A DNA stretch of 64,000 nt from assembly GCF_029961145.1 (NCBI RefSeq), contig NZ_JASBRG010000008.1, positions 147,465 to 211,464 of the forward strand, in the 5' to 3' direction. Below, piece after piece: positions 26,582 to 37,304 of this stretch. This DNA is from Pinibacter soli. GTDB lineage: Bacteria > Bacteroidota > Bacteroidia > Chitinophagales > Chitinophagaceae. The notes below the pieces were generated by a model. It did no database searches and had not been told where the DNA came from. It saw only the letters and a list, made by a program, of their open reading frames with translations. The translations under genes were made by a program, and so were the position numbers. Numbering within the stretch: the stretch's first letter is position 1; each line of letters starts with the position of its first letter.

Positions 26582-28129
26582 ATGAATAAAAAAATAGTTT
26601 CCTATCTGCTTATTTGTATACTCTTAGGAACTTTCTCATCATGTAATAAGGCGTTGGATGTTCAATCATCACGATTGGCCCCTGAAGCAAATTCCTGGAA
26701 GAGACTTGAAGATACCCGTGCCTCACTAATGGGTATGTACGGCTTGATGCGTGCGGCTTTGGCTGAAGACAACGCTCACTGGCTCTGGGGAGAATTGCGC
26801 GGAGGTGATTTTACCTCAACCTCACGCTCTGACCTGAAAGCAATTATCAACGGGAACTTAAACTATAACTATCCCACATTGCAAACGTTGTCAGATTGGA
26901 GACGATTTTATGCAGTGATCAATAGTGCAAGTACTTTTATTGAGCATTCAGGAACTGTACGCGCCAATGATCAACGTTACACCGAGGCTAACTGGAAGGC
27001 TGATGTGGCGCAGGCAAGGGTAATGCGTGCATTCGCATATTTTTATATGAGCCGTATATGGGGGAATGTGCCATTGATAACAACTTCGGAGGAAGGTGAG
27101 TTTGTTGCCAAACCAGCTACGGACCAAACTATTATATTAAACTTCGCCGAGACGGAAATACTGAAATGTATCAATGATCTGCCAGGTGTTTATGCTGGTT
27201 CTAATGATCCGTTATTGCCTAACACTTATTATGGACAAGGCCCGGGGTCATGGTACGGAATTTTGATTACAAAATATTCTGCGTATGCTATATTGGCTCA
27301 TATCGCAGCATGGCAAGGGCATTACATAGATTGTGATGCGTACACTTCTCACGTCGTGAATGAATTAAGTACCTCTCAAATTCAACCGAGTGCGATGAGA
27401 GTAACCGGTTCAAATTATTTGAGCGATCCTACACAATCTGGCAATTTGTTTACAGGAAATAATCAGCGCCAAATTTTAGCCTTTGCTTTCGGAGCTACTG
27501 AAAATGTTGGAAGCGGACATTTGGAAGAGCTTACCCTCGCCGCTCCGTTTGTATCTAAATCAGTGCCCGATATGTATGTGAGTAAAGATTCCATTACGTC
27601 TATATTTCCTGACTGGGCCCAACCGGGAATTGCACCGGATCCTCGCTTTGGTCGTGACTCTGTTTCCAAATTATATTATGAAAAATGCTTCACCAATTTC
27701 ACTGGTGAGATACCAGTATTCAGTAAGGTAAAATGCGTGATCAACAGTAACAAAGGCACTTTGCCAATGTTCAACTCAGCGATTGTATTTACCCGCCTGG
27801 AAGAAATTAAACTACTTAGAGCCGAAGCGCTGTATAATATCTGGGGTCCTGCAAGCCCCGAAGCGGTGGCATTGTTGAATGACGTAAGATCTCAAAGAGG
27901 TGTCGCTGTATATGATAGCAGAACGGACCTTCTGGATGCAATTTTTGCCGAAAGAAGAAAGGAATTGATAGGAGAAGGATGGCGATGGTATGATTTGGTG
28001 AGGTACAAAAAAATCAAGGATCCTACGTTCGTTAAGAATATGGTAAACACGAAAGGAATTTACTGGCCGGTTTCTGTAAGTGTACTGGCTACAAATCCAA
28101 AACTATCTCAAAATTCATACTGGAACTAG
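26582..28129 (+). CDS. SusD/RagB family surface lipoprotein (module 1)
   Basis: 515 residues; lipoprotein signal with lipobox GTFSSC (Cys21). SusD hallmarks include the N-terminal helical SusD-like domain, ARVMRAFAYFYMSRIWGNVP and the C-terminal block AIFAERRKELIGEGWRWYDLVRYKKI. It acts as the lid of the SusC barrel. It is co-directional with SusC (55 bp gap) and the FAS1 protein (26 bp gap). Confidence 0.94.
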   Translation: MNKKIVSYLLICILLGTFSSCNKALDVQSSRLAPEANSWKRLEDTRASLMGMYGLMRAALAEDNAHWLWGELRGGDFTSTSRSDLKAIINGNLNYNYPTLQTLSDWRRFYAVINSASTFIEHSGTVRANDQRYTEANWKADVAQARVMRAFAYFYMSRIWGNVPLITTSEEGEFVAKPATDQTIILNFAETEILKCINDLPGVYAGSNDPLLPNTYYGQGPGSWYGILITKYSAYAILAHIAAWQGHYIDCDAYTSHVVNELSTSQIQPSAMRVTGSNYLSDPTQSGNLFTGNNQRQILAFAFGATENVGSGHLEELTLAAPFVSKSVPDMYVSKDSITSIFPDWAQPGIAPDPRFGRDSVSKLYYEKCFTNFTGEIPVFSKVKCVINSNKGTLPMFNSAIVFTRLEEIKLLRAEALYNIWGPASPEAVALLNDVRSQRGVAVYDSRTDLLDAIFAERRKELIGEGWRWYDLVRYKKIKDPTFVKNMVNTKGIYWPVSVSVLATNPKLSQNSYWN

Positions 28130-28155
28130 TTTCAAATTATAATAAAATAGACTTT

Positions 28156-28869
28156 ATGTTTAAGAAGTATGCAAAAATATTAGTCTTACCTGTGCTGTTG
28201 TCGTTTATAATTTTTGCGTGTAAAAAAGACGGAGGAGCATATAGTTATGAAACTCCTGTCGATTCATATAATGGAAGTGTGTACGAGTATATTAAATCTC
28301 AAAAAGGAGTATTGGATTCTTTTGGATTGGCAATTGATCGACTGCCGGGAAATCTAAAAGACACATTACAGAACCTTTCAGCCAGGTATACTGTGTTCCT
28401 GCCAACCAATGCAAGCTTTAGTCTGGCATTGGATAATCTGAACAGGGAAAGAAGTATTAGCGGTAAAGCGCCATTGAGTCTTGCCACATACGATGTCAAT
28501 CATTTGGATACATTGGTTAGGCGCTATGTTATAGCAGGTACTTACACTACCGATACGTTAAGTAGTTTGTTGGATGGAATGAATTTGCCCTCGCTTGCAG
28601 TCGATACAACAAACTTATCTGACAGCTTAGTAAATCATCATTATTTAATGCAGGGTTCTGCACTAAGAACAACAGCAGAAGGAGTAATAAATGGTGGCGA
28701 GTTGTACATAATGTTTTCTGATCGTAAGAATTCAATTTTTAAACGTTACTGGATAACAGCTTCTACCCATTCGGTGAACGGCAAAGCCAAAAACGCACTG
28801 ATGAACGTGCTTACATCAGGTCACGAATTTGGATTTAATGAATTTACGAAAAGAGGCTTAACTCAATAA
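28156..28869 (+). CDS. FAS1 (fasciclin) domain lipoprotein (module 1)
   Basis: 237 residues; lipobox FIIFAC (Cys22). A FAS1-type segment is seen in SARYTVFLPTNASFSLAL near residues 75-92, the H1 motif of fasciclin domains; the H2 block near the C-terminus is weak. FAS1 lipoproteins after SusD occur in PULs of Chitinophaga-type bacteria, probably as surface adhesion or glycan-binding parts. A similar protein follows the second SusD (34802), in the same relative position. Confidence 0.8.
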   Translation: MFKKYAKILVLPVLLSFIIFACKKDGGAYSYETPVDSYNGSVYEYIKSQKGVLDSFGLAIDRLPGNLKDTLQNLSARYTVFLPTNASFSLALDNLNRERSISGKAPLSLATYDVNHLDTLVRRYVIAGTYTTDTLSSLLDGMNLPSLAVDTTNLSDSLVNHHYLMQGSALRTTAEGVINGGELYIMFSDRKNSIFKRYWITASTHSVNGKAKNALMNVLTSGHEFGFNEFTKRGLTQ

Positions 28870-28896
28870 TATCTAATACAAGAGAAAAAGACACCA

Positions 28897-29991
28897 ATGA
28901 ATAAATTATCACGACTATCGATTGTTCAGGCATTCAATACTATCCTGACCTTAGCTATGATAGTAATGTTGTCTGGATGTGCCAAAGATTATGTGCCCAA
29001 AGAGCAGGAGGTAATGGATCCTGAGGCGGACTATTTAACAAAGGCATTTTATCCTCTGTTGGAAAGGACAACTTTGATACCCGCCAGTTTCAATTATGGT
29101 AACACATCTACACCTGTTACGTTTTCAATATTGAACATAAGGAATGCCGCGACCGGTGAGCCGGCAAGTGAACTTGCTGATAAGTTTCCTGTAAAAATAT
29201 GGTCGCAATCCTACACAGGAAAAGAGCAATCGCTCGCAGAAATTGAAGCAAAAAGAACTACAGAATATCACTCTCTTTTTGAAGTAAGAGATCATGCTGG
29301 GGATTTTGTATTCTGGGGGTATCCTAACTCATCAACACTTGTTCAGTCTAACCCGCAGCCAGGATATTTATTTGATGTAAAAGTTACTAACAAGGGAGGT
29401 ACACGATACTTTAGAGGCATGAAGTTGATTCCGGGCAAACCAATTCCGTATACACCGTCAAATTTTGATCATACATCTGGCATGCAGCTGACTCCGTACA
29501 CAACAATAGGAGGCTTGTTTAATGTTAAAGGAGCTAAGACCCGCGGCTACATTGGCAGTGTTCAGGTGTCCTTTCATAAAATCATACCAAAAGACAACAA
29601 GATACCTTCGGGTACTTCTCTGACCTTTAGATTTTTCGATACGCTCTATAACCCAATCAAACTCTCTAAATTCAATACCACTAAATGGGCTACATTAATT
29701 CACGGGTTTAATCCTGTGTGGAAAGCAGATTCAACATCGGGACCAAAAAAGATTGATTCTGCAATGATAACTTACCAGGTAGCGTATCCTATACCGTTAA
29801 TAACATACCCTACTGCCTATACTACTTCAGATGGTACACAGGCTTTGGCTGTGTTCTCCTATTCAAGAATAGGTTTTGGAGGACTAAAGGAAGATGCCGT
29901 TATAAATTTCCCTTTTAGTATTTATGAAAGCGGCGATTGGGAAGTAGACTTCTGGTTTAAAGATGATGTTCCTCAATTTGAAAATAACTAA
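28897..29991 (+). CDS. DUF5007-like surface lipoprotein (module 1)
   Basis: 364 residues; lipobox VMLSGC (Cys27). The order of motifs, including YLTKAFYPLLERT near the start, FNYGNTSTPVTFSILNIRN, VKIWSQSYTGKEQSLAEIE and GYLFDVKVTNKGGTRYFRG, fits the DUF5007 family as I recall it. These proteins sit in SusCD loci and are probably glycan-binding lipoproteins (inference). It ends module 1; module 2 begins 50 bp on. Confidence 0.75.
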   Translation: MNKLSRLSIVQAFNTILTLAMIVMLSGCAKDYVPKEQEVMDPEADYLTKAFYPLLERTTLIPASFNYGNTSTPVTFSILNIRNAATGEPASELADKFPVKIWSQSYTGKEQSLAEIEAKRTTEYHSLFEVRDHAGDFVFWGYPNSSTLVQSNPQPGYLFDVKVTNKGGTRYFRGMKLIPGKPIPYTPSNFDHTSGMQLTPYTTIGGLFNVKGAKTRGYIGSVQVSFHKIIPKDNKIPSGTSLTFRFFDTLYNPIKLSKFNTTKWATLIHGFNPVWKADSTSGPKKIDSAMITYQVAYPIPLITYPTAYTTSDGTQALAVFSYSRIGFGGLKEDAVINFPFSIYESGDWEVDFWFKDDVPQFENN

Positions 29992-30041
29992 AAAAGGTTT
30001 CATTTAAAAAATAGCTTTTAGCCATACTAACTGGAAAATTT

Positions 30042-33000
30042 ATGAAAGTGAAAAATATGCTTAAGATAGTAGCATTGCTTTTAATAATACCCTGTTTTTT
30101 GATTGCACAAAACAAAATAACGGTTACGGGTATTGTTAAAAATGGTGAGACTCAGGAACCGGTTGCCGGCGTAAGTATTTACGCAAATAAAAAAGTGATC
30201 GGTATCACTGCAAACGACGGTACATTTTCAATAAAAGTAACTGAAGATGCTGCTATTACGTTTACTGATGTACGTTATGCAAATTTTAACCTGAAACTAA
30301 AACCTGGGCAAACCGCCGTGCAGGTGCTGATGAAAGTGCGTGATGATAAAATGAGTGAAGTTGTGGTAACAGGTTATACAAAAAAGGCCAGGGAGGTAAC
30401 CACCGGTTCAACGGTAGTTATTACGGCTAAAGATATACGCGACGTGCCAAGTGCAAACGTTATGGATCTGTTGCAAGGTAAAGTTGCGGGCCTCAATATC
30501 AATACGTCATCAGGGGCGCCTGGTTCTACAGGCTCTATCTATTTACGTGGGCTTTCTAATCCTTCCTTTTCCGGTGCCGGTGCCGATGCGGCTCTTACAC
30601 CAACATCTCCATTATTTGTAATTGACGGGGTTCCTATTGATGTAAATTCAACTTATGAATACGGATTTAATTCCGGAGGGCCTGGTATCAACCCTGTCTC
30701 ATTAATTCCGCAGGAAGATATTGAGCAAATTGAAATATTGAAAGATGCACAGGCCACTACTTTATATGGTTCCCGCGGTGCTTATGGTGTAATCCTGATC
30801 ACAACTAAAAGAGGTAAGTCTAAAGTGCCTATTGTAAACTTTAGAACAAATCAATTTTTGAGCACTGTACCAAATTTAAGAAAAGTCATTGGCGGACGGG
30901 ACGAGAGAATGATGAGACTGAATGAGATCGTTCAATTTGATCCGAACTATCAGCATGCTCTTACGACCATCGATCAGACTCCTGCTCTTACAGATAGTTT
31001 GAACGCTTATTACAATAACTCCACTAACTGGCAGGATGTGTTTTATAAAAACACATGGAACCAAACATATAACGTAGGTGTGTCAGGTGGTGATCAGGCA
31101 TTCAACTATAAAACCAACATAGGTTATTTTAACCAAAAGGGTATTATCAAAAATACTGGCTTTAGCAGGTACAATGTAGACATGAACATGCAGTATCAGC
31201 CTGTTCAAAAATTTAAATTGTCTACTACTATTTCTGCTGCCATGGGCGAAAATAAAAAAGGTAGTGGAAATGGTATTATGCAGACCGGTGTTGCCCAAAA
31301 TGTAAATACCTCATCATTATTGCCGCCTCCCGGTGCATTTGGAGCTAACAGCACAGCCCTTGCACAGCTGGCTGTTATAGATAATAACAAAACTGCTCAG
31401 TTGAATACCAATTTCGAAATGCAATATGAATTCGTAAGAGGATTGAGAGCTACCAATACTTTTAGCTATAACTATATGTCCGGCACCGAAAATACTTTCA
31501 CTCCGGCAATTATGAATGGTAACATGTCTAAGTCTTATGCTTACAATGATTTGACAGGAACGCTATACAATCGTTTCATGTTGAACTATGCAAAAACATT
31601 TGAGCGCGGCCATTCAATTAATTTTTATGGTTTTTCTGAGATCAGCAGCAAAAAATATAAGGTTGACGTTATACAACAAACAGGTACACCAAGTGATGGC
31701 ATAAGCGGTCCATTGGGTGCAGCAACATCTTTGGGTGGTACGTTGTCTAATACTGAGACGAGAGACGTTTCATATGCAGGCAATGCTTCTTATGACTACA
31801 ACAAAAAATATGTACTTAACGCAGGTGCTATGTGGAGCAAAAGTTCTATCACCGGCCCCAATATGCCATGGGCATTTAACCCTACAGTTGGCGTAAGATG
31901 GAACTTCAGCAAAGAAAAGTTGTTTGATCACGTTTCATTCCTCGACTATGGCTCTTTCCGTTTGGGCTGGGGCAAAAGCTCAATACCTGTTGGTACAATT
32001 TACGATACCTACGGTAAATATCTGAATGGTACCACAACATATAATAGCTCGCCTATTATCAATATCGACTGGTCATCGGCACCGAACGTGCATCTTATTC
32101 CTGCAACAAAAACAGACTTAAACTTCGGAACAGAATTGGGTTTATTTAAGCAAAGGCTGCAATTTGTATTTGAAGCGTATTACAAACAGAACGACAACAA
32201 CCTGTATGTAAAAAATCTTTCCAGCATGAACGCATTCAGCCAGGTTAGTACCAATGAACTTGGACTAGTTAACTACGGTTATGAATTGACAGTTACAGCA
32301 AAACCTTTAAGTGCGTCGAGCCCTGTATCATGGACTATTACCGCCAACGCCGCGCTTGACCATGAAGTGCTTACAAGGTTGCCTGGAGAAGCAAAGCAAA
32401 TGGTAGTTGTAGATCCCAACACAGGCCTTGGTACAATGTATCGTGTGGGAAGAAACAGCTTATCAAATGTGATGTACAATACAAAGGGTGTATATGCCAG
32501 CAATGCTGATGTGCCCGTTGATCCGGCTACTGGTTTAAGAATGCACACCGGCACCGCAGGTAATCCCATTTATTTTCAGCAGGGGGATGCCCGCTGGACA
32601 GATGTAAATGGCGACTACGTTGTTGATCAAAACGATTATATCGTATGCGGTAATGCAATGCCATTGGTGATAGGTGGTTTTTCATCCTATACCAACTATA
32701 AAAATTTTACCCTCAACGTAAGTACTTCATTTAAATACAAAAGAGATATCATTAATACGGCGGCAGCGCAGGCTTTTCAGCGGTTTTACAGTCCAACAAA
32801 ATTAGGACAAATGCTGCCTATTGATCAGTATAACTATTGGTCACCTTCGAATACCAAAGGTACAGTTTTCCCTAACCCATACGATTTCACAAGAACTGGC
32901 GAATACAGCGCAGACAATATTGGTAATGGCACTTATTTACCATTCCGTGCGGATCAGACATTGTTCCTGGAAGATGGTTCATACTTTAAAATTAACAGCA

Positions 33001-33206
33001 TCGCTTTCTCATACAATTTCGACAGGAACAAGACCAAGAGATATGGTATAACATCAGCGAGGTTAACATTTACCATGAACAACGTATATACGTTCACAAA
33101 ATATACAGGTCCTAATCCTGAGAATGTGACTGACATGGGTTATGACCGCTCTGATGGATATCCTCAGTCGAAAAATTACAGTTTAGGCCTTGATCTACAA
33201 TTCTAA
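30042..33206 (+). CDS. SusC/RagA family TonB-dependent transporter (module 2)
   Basis: 1054 residues. A signal peptide (to about residue 23) is followed by a carboxypeptidase-regulatory-like domain (VTGIVKNGETQEPVAGVSIY, EVVVTGYTKK), then the plug (DLLQGKVAGLNINTSSGAPG, YLRGLSNP, YGSRGAYGVILITTKRG) and the C-terminal barrel ending YSLGLDLQF. Unlike the first SusC it keeps the standard N-terminal domain. It pairs with the SusD encoded 17 bp downstream. Confidence 0.95.
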   Translation: MKVKNMLKIVALLLIIPCFLIAQNKITVTGIVKNGETQEPVAGVSIYANKKVIGITANDGTFSIKVTEDAAITFTDVRYANFNLKLKPGQTAVQVLMKVRDDKMSEVVVTGYTKKAREVTTGSTVVITAKDIRDVPSANVMDLLQGKVAGLNINTSSGAPGSTGSIYLRGLSNPSFSGAGADAALTPTSPLFVIDGVPIDVNSTYEYGFNSGGPGINPVSLIPQEDIEQIEILKDAQATTLYGSRGAYGVILITTKRGKSKVPIVNFRTNQFLSTVPNLRKVIGGRDERMMRLNEIVQFDPNYQHALTTIDQTPALTDSLNAYYNNSTNWQDVFYKNTWNQTYNVGVSGGDQAFNYKTNIGYFNQKGIIKNTGFSRYNVDMNMQYQPVQKFKLSTTISAAMGENKKGSGNGIMQTGVAQNVNTSSLLPPPGAFGANSTALAQLAVIDNNKTAQLNTNFEMQYEFVRGLRATNTFSYNYMSGTENTFTPAIMNGNMSKSYAYNDLTGTLYNRFMLNYAKTFERGHSINFYGFSEISSKKYKVDVIQQTGTPSDGISGPLGAATSLGGTLSNTETRDVSYAGNASYDYNKKYVLNAGAMWSKSSITGPNMPWAFNPTVGVRWNFSKEKLFDHVSFLDYGSFRLGWGKSSIPVGTIYDTYGKYLNGTTTYNSSPIINIDWSSAPNVHLIPATKTDLNFGTELGLFKQRLQFVFEAYYKQNDNNLYVKNLSSMNAFSQVSTNELGLVNYGYELTVTAKPLSASSPVSWTITANAALDHEVLTRLPGEAKQMVVVDPNTGLGTMYRVGRNSLSNVMYNTKGVYASNADVPVDPATGLRMHTGTAGNPIYFQQGDARWTDVNGDYVVDQNDYIVCGNAMPLVIGGFSSYTNYKNFTLNVSTSFKYKRDIINTAAAQAFQRFYSPTKLGQMLPIDQYNYWSPSNTKGTVFPNPYDFTRTGEYSADNIGNGTYLPFRADQTLFLEDGSYFKINSIAFSYNFDRNKTKRYGITSARLTFTMNNVYTFTKYTGPNPENVTDMGYDRSDGYPQSKNYSLGLDLQF

Positions 33207-33223
33207 TCTCTCAAAAAGAAAAT

Positions 33224-34762
33224 ATGAAAAGCATATTTAGTAAACTTAGTATTCTGTTAATCATCATAGGTTCTTTCGCTTCGGGATGTAAAAAATTCTT
33301 GACAGTAACGCCCATTGACCAAATGACGGGTAATGAATTCTGGTCCTCTAAACAGGACGTAGAAGCATTTTCTCTGGGTACCTATAACACGTTCAGAAAC
33401 TTTACGTGTAAGAATTGCTTTTTTCCGGGAACCGGCGATTTACGTATGGCTCCGGTTCAGTGGAATACAAAAGCATCCACTTCCAGGAACTATATAAACT
33501 ATTTGGCAAACAACAATCTGAAAACTTTACTAAATCCAGCTCTGCTATCGTCATCGGACCAATGGTGGGTTACCTATGGCGGCTTTGGATTTGGTAACAT
33601 CCAGAAGTGGAATTCATTCTACCAAATGATCCAGTCTGCTAATATCATGTACAAACAAGTGGGCAGCGTACCAACCTTGTCTGATGATGATAAGTTGTAT
33701 TACCAGGCCGAAGCTGTTTTTCAACGTTGCCTTGCTTATTTTTTTATGGTTAGGCTGTACGGCGATGTACCATATTATACTGAGGCATATCATGAATCAA
33801 ATATGCCAAGAACCAACATGGTAACAGTATTGCAAAGTTGCATAAAGGATATGGGTAGTGTGCAGCAAAATTTGCCTTGGACCTATGCCGATCCTTCGTT
33901 GAGAGGCGTTAGGGCAATGAGAGGAGGAGCACTGGCATTAATGATGCACATGAACATGTGGTTGGCAGGATTTGACGAAGGTAAAAAAGCAGACTATTAC
34001 AAACAGGTGGATTCATTGGGTCAGCAGATATTGGCAAGTAAAGCTTATACGCTGCTTCCTATAGAAAATACAAAAGAAATTTTTAAAGGACGTACAACCG
34101 AAAGTCTTTTCGAAGTACCAGAAAACTTAAACTATGGTGAGCAGTTCCCTCAAGCATCAACATACTTTGACCTTGTATTGCGTGCTCCGTTTAAATCGGT
34201 TATACCATACAGCTATATAATCTATGATACAAAATTTTTGAATACAATTTATCCAACTGTCGACAACCAGGATAAAAGAAAAACATTGTGGTTTGCTACT
34301 GGGTTGAATGCAGGCGCTGCTGATTTTACATTTAGCAAATTCGTGAACGTATTTGGCAGGCCCGGAGAAGATGTTAACTCGGATGATGATATGATCGTCT
34401 TTCGCTTGCCAGATGCTATACTGTTGAGAGCTGAAGCATGTGCCAATCTTGGTAAAAAAGATGCCGCAATTGAAATGCTTAATATGGTAAGGAGCAGAGC
34501 CGGCGCCGTGCTTGAAGATCCTTCCATTGCTGATGACAAGTTGCCGGATGATATATTTTATGAGCGCTGTAAAGAGTTAATGGGTGAAGGGCATTTTTAC
34601 TATGATTTAATAAGAACAAAAAGGATACTTGATCCGGCAAAAGCATTTGGAAAATTCATGACAGGTGAAGCATTCCGCGCCGGTGCATGGACATGGCCAT
34701 TGGACCCTTCTGCTAAAACAAATAACAGTGCGATCATCCTTAATACTTATTGGAGCCAGTAA
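33224..34762 (+). CDS. SusD/RagB family surface lipoprotein (module 2)
   Basis: 512 residues; lipobox FASGC (Cys23). The helical repeat block AEAVFQRCLAYFFMVRLYGD and the C-terminal FYERCKELMGEGHFYYDLIR are typical. It is encoded directly after the second SusC and before a second FAS1 lipoprotein, repeating the order of module 1. The exposed sequence differs from the first SusD, so the two pairs probably bind different parts of the substrate. Confidence 0.94.
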   Translation: MKSIFSKLSILLIIIGSFASGCKKFLTVTPIDQMTGNEFWSSKQDVEAFSLGTYNTFRNFTCKNCFFPGTGDLRMAPVQWNTKASTSRNYINYLANNNLKTLLNPALLSSSDQWWVTYGGFGFGNIQKWNSFYQMIQSANIMYKQVGSVPTLSDDDKLYYQAEAVFQRCLAYFFMVRLYGDVPYYTEAYHESNMPRTNMVTVLQSCIKDMGSVQQNLPWTYADPSLRGVRAMRGGALALMMHMNMWLAGFDEGKKADYYKQVDSLGQQILASKAYTLLPIENTKEIFKGRTTESLFEVPENLNYGEQFPQASTYFDLVLRAPFKSVIPYSYIIYDTKFLNTIYPTVDNQDKRKTLWFATGLNAGAADFTFSKFVNVFGRPGEDVNSDDDMIVFRLPDAILLRAEACANLGKKDAAIEMLNMVRSRAGAVLEDPSIADDKLPDDIFYERCKELMGEGHFYYDLIRTKRILDPAKAFGKFMTGEAFRAGAWTWPLDPSAKTNNSAIILNTYWSQ

Positions 34763-34801
34763 GAGGTTTTAAATAAATACTCCAACAAAAAATATTGAAC
34801 T

Positions 34802-35524
34802 ATGCGTATAAGCAAAATAATAGGAATAGTAACTCTGGGCTGTTTATTGTTGACGGCATGCAAAAAAAATGACTACTATGTTGATAGCGGCACCAGTAAC
34901 CCCAAATTCAACGGAACTGTAATGGATTATCTGCAATCCAAAACAGGTGTTTTTGATACAACTGTACAGGTTATTAAACTCGCAGGAATGGAAAAGGTTT
35001 TCAGCACAGATACCATTACTTTTTTTGCTCCTAATAATATATGTATAAGAAATCTGGTTACCAATTACAATTTTTACCTGAGTAGTTTGGGTAGAGACAC
35101 TGTAAAAAAATTGAGTGACATAGACCCATCTGTTTGGAAAAACCTGATGTCTCTATATGTGTTCAAAGGAGCCAGAAAATTGACAGATTTTCATCAGTTG
35201 GACCTTGATGTTATCAATTCTTTTTCCGGAGGCATGTACGTTTCATACAATGGTAGGCCAATGAACATAGGCGTGCGATATAATGATGAAGGAAGTATTA
35301 AGTATGCCGGATACAGAAGTCTTTATATTTCTTATATCCTTGATTTAACGAGGCCAACTTATTTAGTAGGTACGACCTGGACAAGTAATGGAACCTGGAT
35401 AATGGCAAGGGTTACTTCGAGTGATATACAACCCACCAATGGAGTAGTTCATGTGATTGCGTTTAGTAATCCGCCTCATTCTTTAGGATTTGACTTTAAC
35501 TACTTTCTCTCGTTGGTGAATTAA
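34802..35524 (+). CDS. FAS1 (fasciclin) domain lipoprotein (module 2)
   Basis: 240 residues; lipobox LLTAC (Cys20). The FAS1 H1-like motif is STDTITFFAPNNICIRNL near residue 60, and the H2-like motif is IQPTNGVVHVIAF near the C-terminus, which gives a better match than the module 1 copy. It follows SusD with a 39-bp gap and mirrors gene 28156-28869. Confidence 0.83.
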   Translation: MRISKIIGIVTLGCLLLTACKKNDYYVDSGTSNPKFNGTVMDYLQSKTGVFDTTVQVIKLAGMEKVFSTDTITFFAPNNICIRNLVTNYNFYLSSLGRDTVKKLSDIDPSVWKNLMSLYVFKGARKLTDFHQLDLDVINSFSGGMYVSYNGRPMNIGVRYNDEGSIKYAGYRSLYISYILDLTRPTYLVGTTWTSNGTWIMARVTSSDIQPTNGVVHVIAFSNPPHSLGFDFNYFLSLVN

Positions 35525-35575
35525 TTAAAGAAAGTTTCAGCAAAAAAAGTATCTCAAAAGATTAATCAATAACTC

Positions 35576-37216
35576 ATGAGCTCAATATTAATCAGAGTTG
35601 CAAAAGTTTTCTGTGCAGCACTAGTGTTTTCAACTGTTGCATGTAATAAATCAAATAGTTACAGCTCCACCAATCTTTATACTGCGGGAGAAGCACCGCT
35701 TGGCATTAAGTTCTTAGACAACGCACTCGTGCCTGCCAGCGGAGCTGAAAATAGTACCGTATCTGTAGGGATCCAGGGACTTAAAAAATATGCCGGTGAG
35801 CTACAGATAGCTGTAAATGGAACGCCCGTTACTGCTGTAAAATCTGTTACTGACAGCATGCTGGTATTTAGCATTCCAAAATGGGCAAGTACAGGCGCTG
35901 TTACCGTGCAGGTAAAAGATCAGGTGTTCTTCGGACCTGTATTCAAAGTAGAAGGCAAATTAAGGAGTGATGTGTCATTTAGAGTAATTAACGGAGCAAC
36001 AGGAGGCAGTATTTTTGATTTTGTTCCAAATGCTTCAGGCTATATACTGGCCGGTTCGTTTAGCGATTATGAATATACAAATTCCGGTACCACTTATGGT
36101 GGTTTAGTACAGGTAGATCCCAATGGTGTTTTTCTCCATAAATATGGCAGAGGCGCTAATTCAGGCTCAATAAATTCTTTGGCGATTGTACCGAGTACAG
36201 GAAAATTAATGATTGCCGGAAACATCAGCTTGTATGACACATTTCCTTCCAGGCCCAACATTTCCAATATCGCCAGGATTGATCCGATTAGCAGCTTGTT
36301 GGATACAATGAAAAGTCTGGTTAACAGTACACAGCCTTTAAGTCCTCCAGACACCGCGATAGTTTCCGCATTCAATGGAGGAATTAGCGGAACTGTTTCA
36401 AAAGTATTCGTTCAACCTGCTTCTTTAGGAGGTAAAATTGTTGCGTTAGGCAATTTCAACGGGTATCAATCTGTTTACTATCCTAAGTCTACGCTATTAA
36501 CATCCTGGACTGACTTTGCTCCGATCAATAATTTGGTACGTATGAATTATAATGGTTCAATCGATTCTACATACAACTATTCTGTGGTTCCTGGTGCTGG
36601 CTTAAACGGTATTATAAATGATGCCTACATGTTAACAGACGGTTCAATTATTACGGTGGGGTTATTTACCAGTTTCAATGGAAAGTCAATACCTCATAAC
36701 ATAGCCAAATTTAAGGCAGATGGAACGATAGACAACTCATTCGGCGGTTTAGGTTCTGACGGTATCATTTCATCAATAACATATAATGGCACCAGCTTTT
36801 TACTTACCGGTTCATTTAAAAACTTTAATGGAACACCTGCTAATGGCGTTGTAATGCTAAACAGTGATGGATCTGTTAATACAACTTTTAAATGCGGACA
36901 AATAATAGGAGGAAGTGCCAATTACGCTGTTCAGTTATCAGCTGCATCAAATAACTACATTATTGTTACCGGAAGTTTTAATAAATACACAGATAACGTG
37001 AATCCAACTGTGGTAAAACAAGGTTTTATGGTGTTGGATCAAAACGGAAACCTGGTTCCGGCATACAATAACATGGGGCTGTTTGAAGGAGCTACCAAGA
37101 AAATAATAGAAATCACCAATTCATTGGGCCACCCGGCGATCATGATGGTTGGTAACATTTCCAAATTTGATGGCAAGCCGGCAGGCAATATCGTGAGGAT
37201 AGAATTATTAAAATAA
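35576..37216 (+). CDS. DUF5008-like lipoprotein with IPT/TIG-like and delta-60-type repeats
   Basis: 546 residues; lipobox FSTVAC (Cys23). An N-terminal immunoglobulin-like (IPT/TIG) part (ENSTVSVGIQGLKKYAGELQ) leads to a beta-propeller-like half with repeated GS-F..YN / G.FTSFNGK / DGTIDNSFG units, typical of delta-60 repeats. I recall this arrangement as DUF5008 proteins of SusCD loci. Most likely a surface glycan-binding protein. Confidence 0.75.
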   Translation: MSSILIRVAKVFCAALVFSTVACNKSNSYSSTNLYTAGEAPLGIKFLDNALVPASGAENSTVSVGIQGLKKYAGELQIAVNGTPVTAVKSVTDSMLVFSIPKWASTGAVTVQVKDQVFFGPVFKVEGKLRSDVSFRVINGATGGSIFDFVPNASGYILAGSFSDYEYTNSGTTYGGLVQVDPNGVFLHKYGRGANSGSINSLAIVPSTGKLMIAGNISLYDTFPSRPNISNIARIDPISSLLDTMKSLVNSTQPLSPPDTAIVSAFNGGISGTVSKVFVQPASLGGKIVALGNFNGYQSVYYPKSTLLTSWTDFAPINNLVRMNYNGSIDSTYNYSVVPGAGLNGIINDAYMLTDGSIITVGLFTSFNGKSIPHNIAKFKADGTIDNSFGGLGSDGIISSITYNGTSFLLTGSFKNFNGTPANGVVMLNSDGSVNTTFKCGQIIGGSANYAVQLSAASNNYIIVTGSFNKYTDNVNPTVVKQGFMVLDQNGNLVPAYNNMGLFEGATKKIIEITNSLGHPAIMMVGNISKFDGKPAGNIVRIELLK

Positions 37217-37304
37217 AACTTTTGTGAAGTGGCTTGCGGTAGCAGTCGTCGATAAAAAATGATATTATAAAACCAATCCCAGCTGCGAGAAAAAATATAT
37301 TCAG

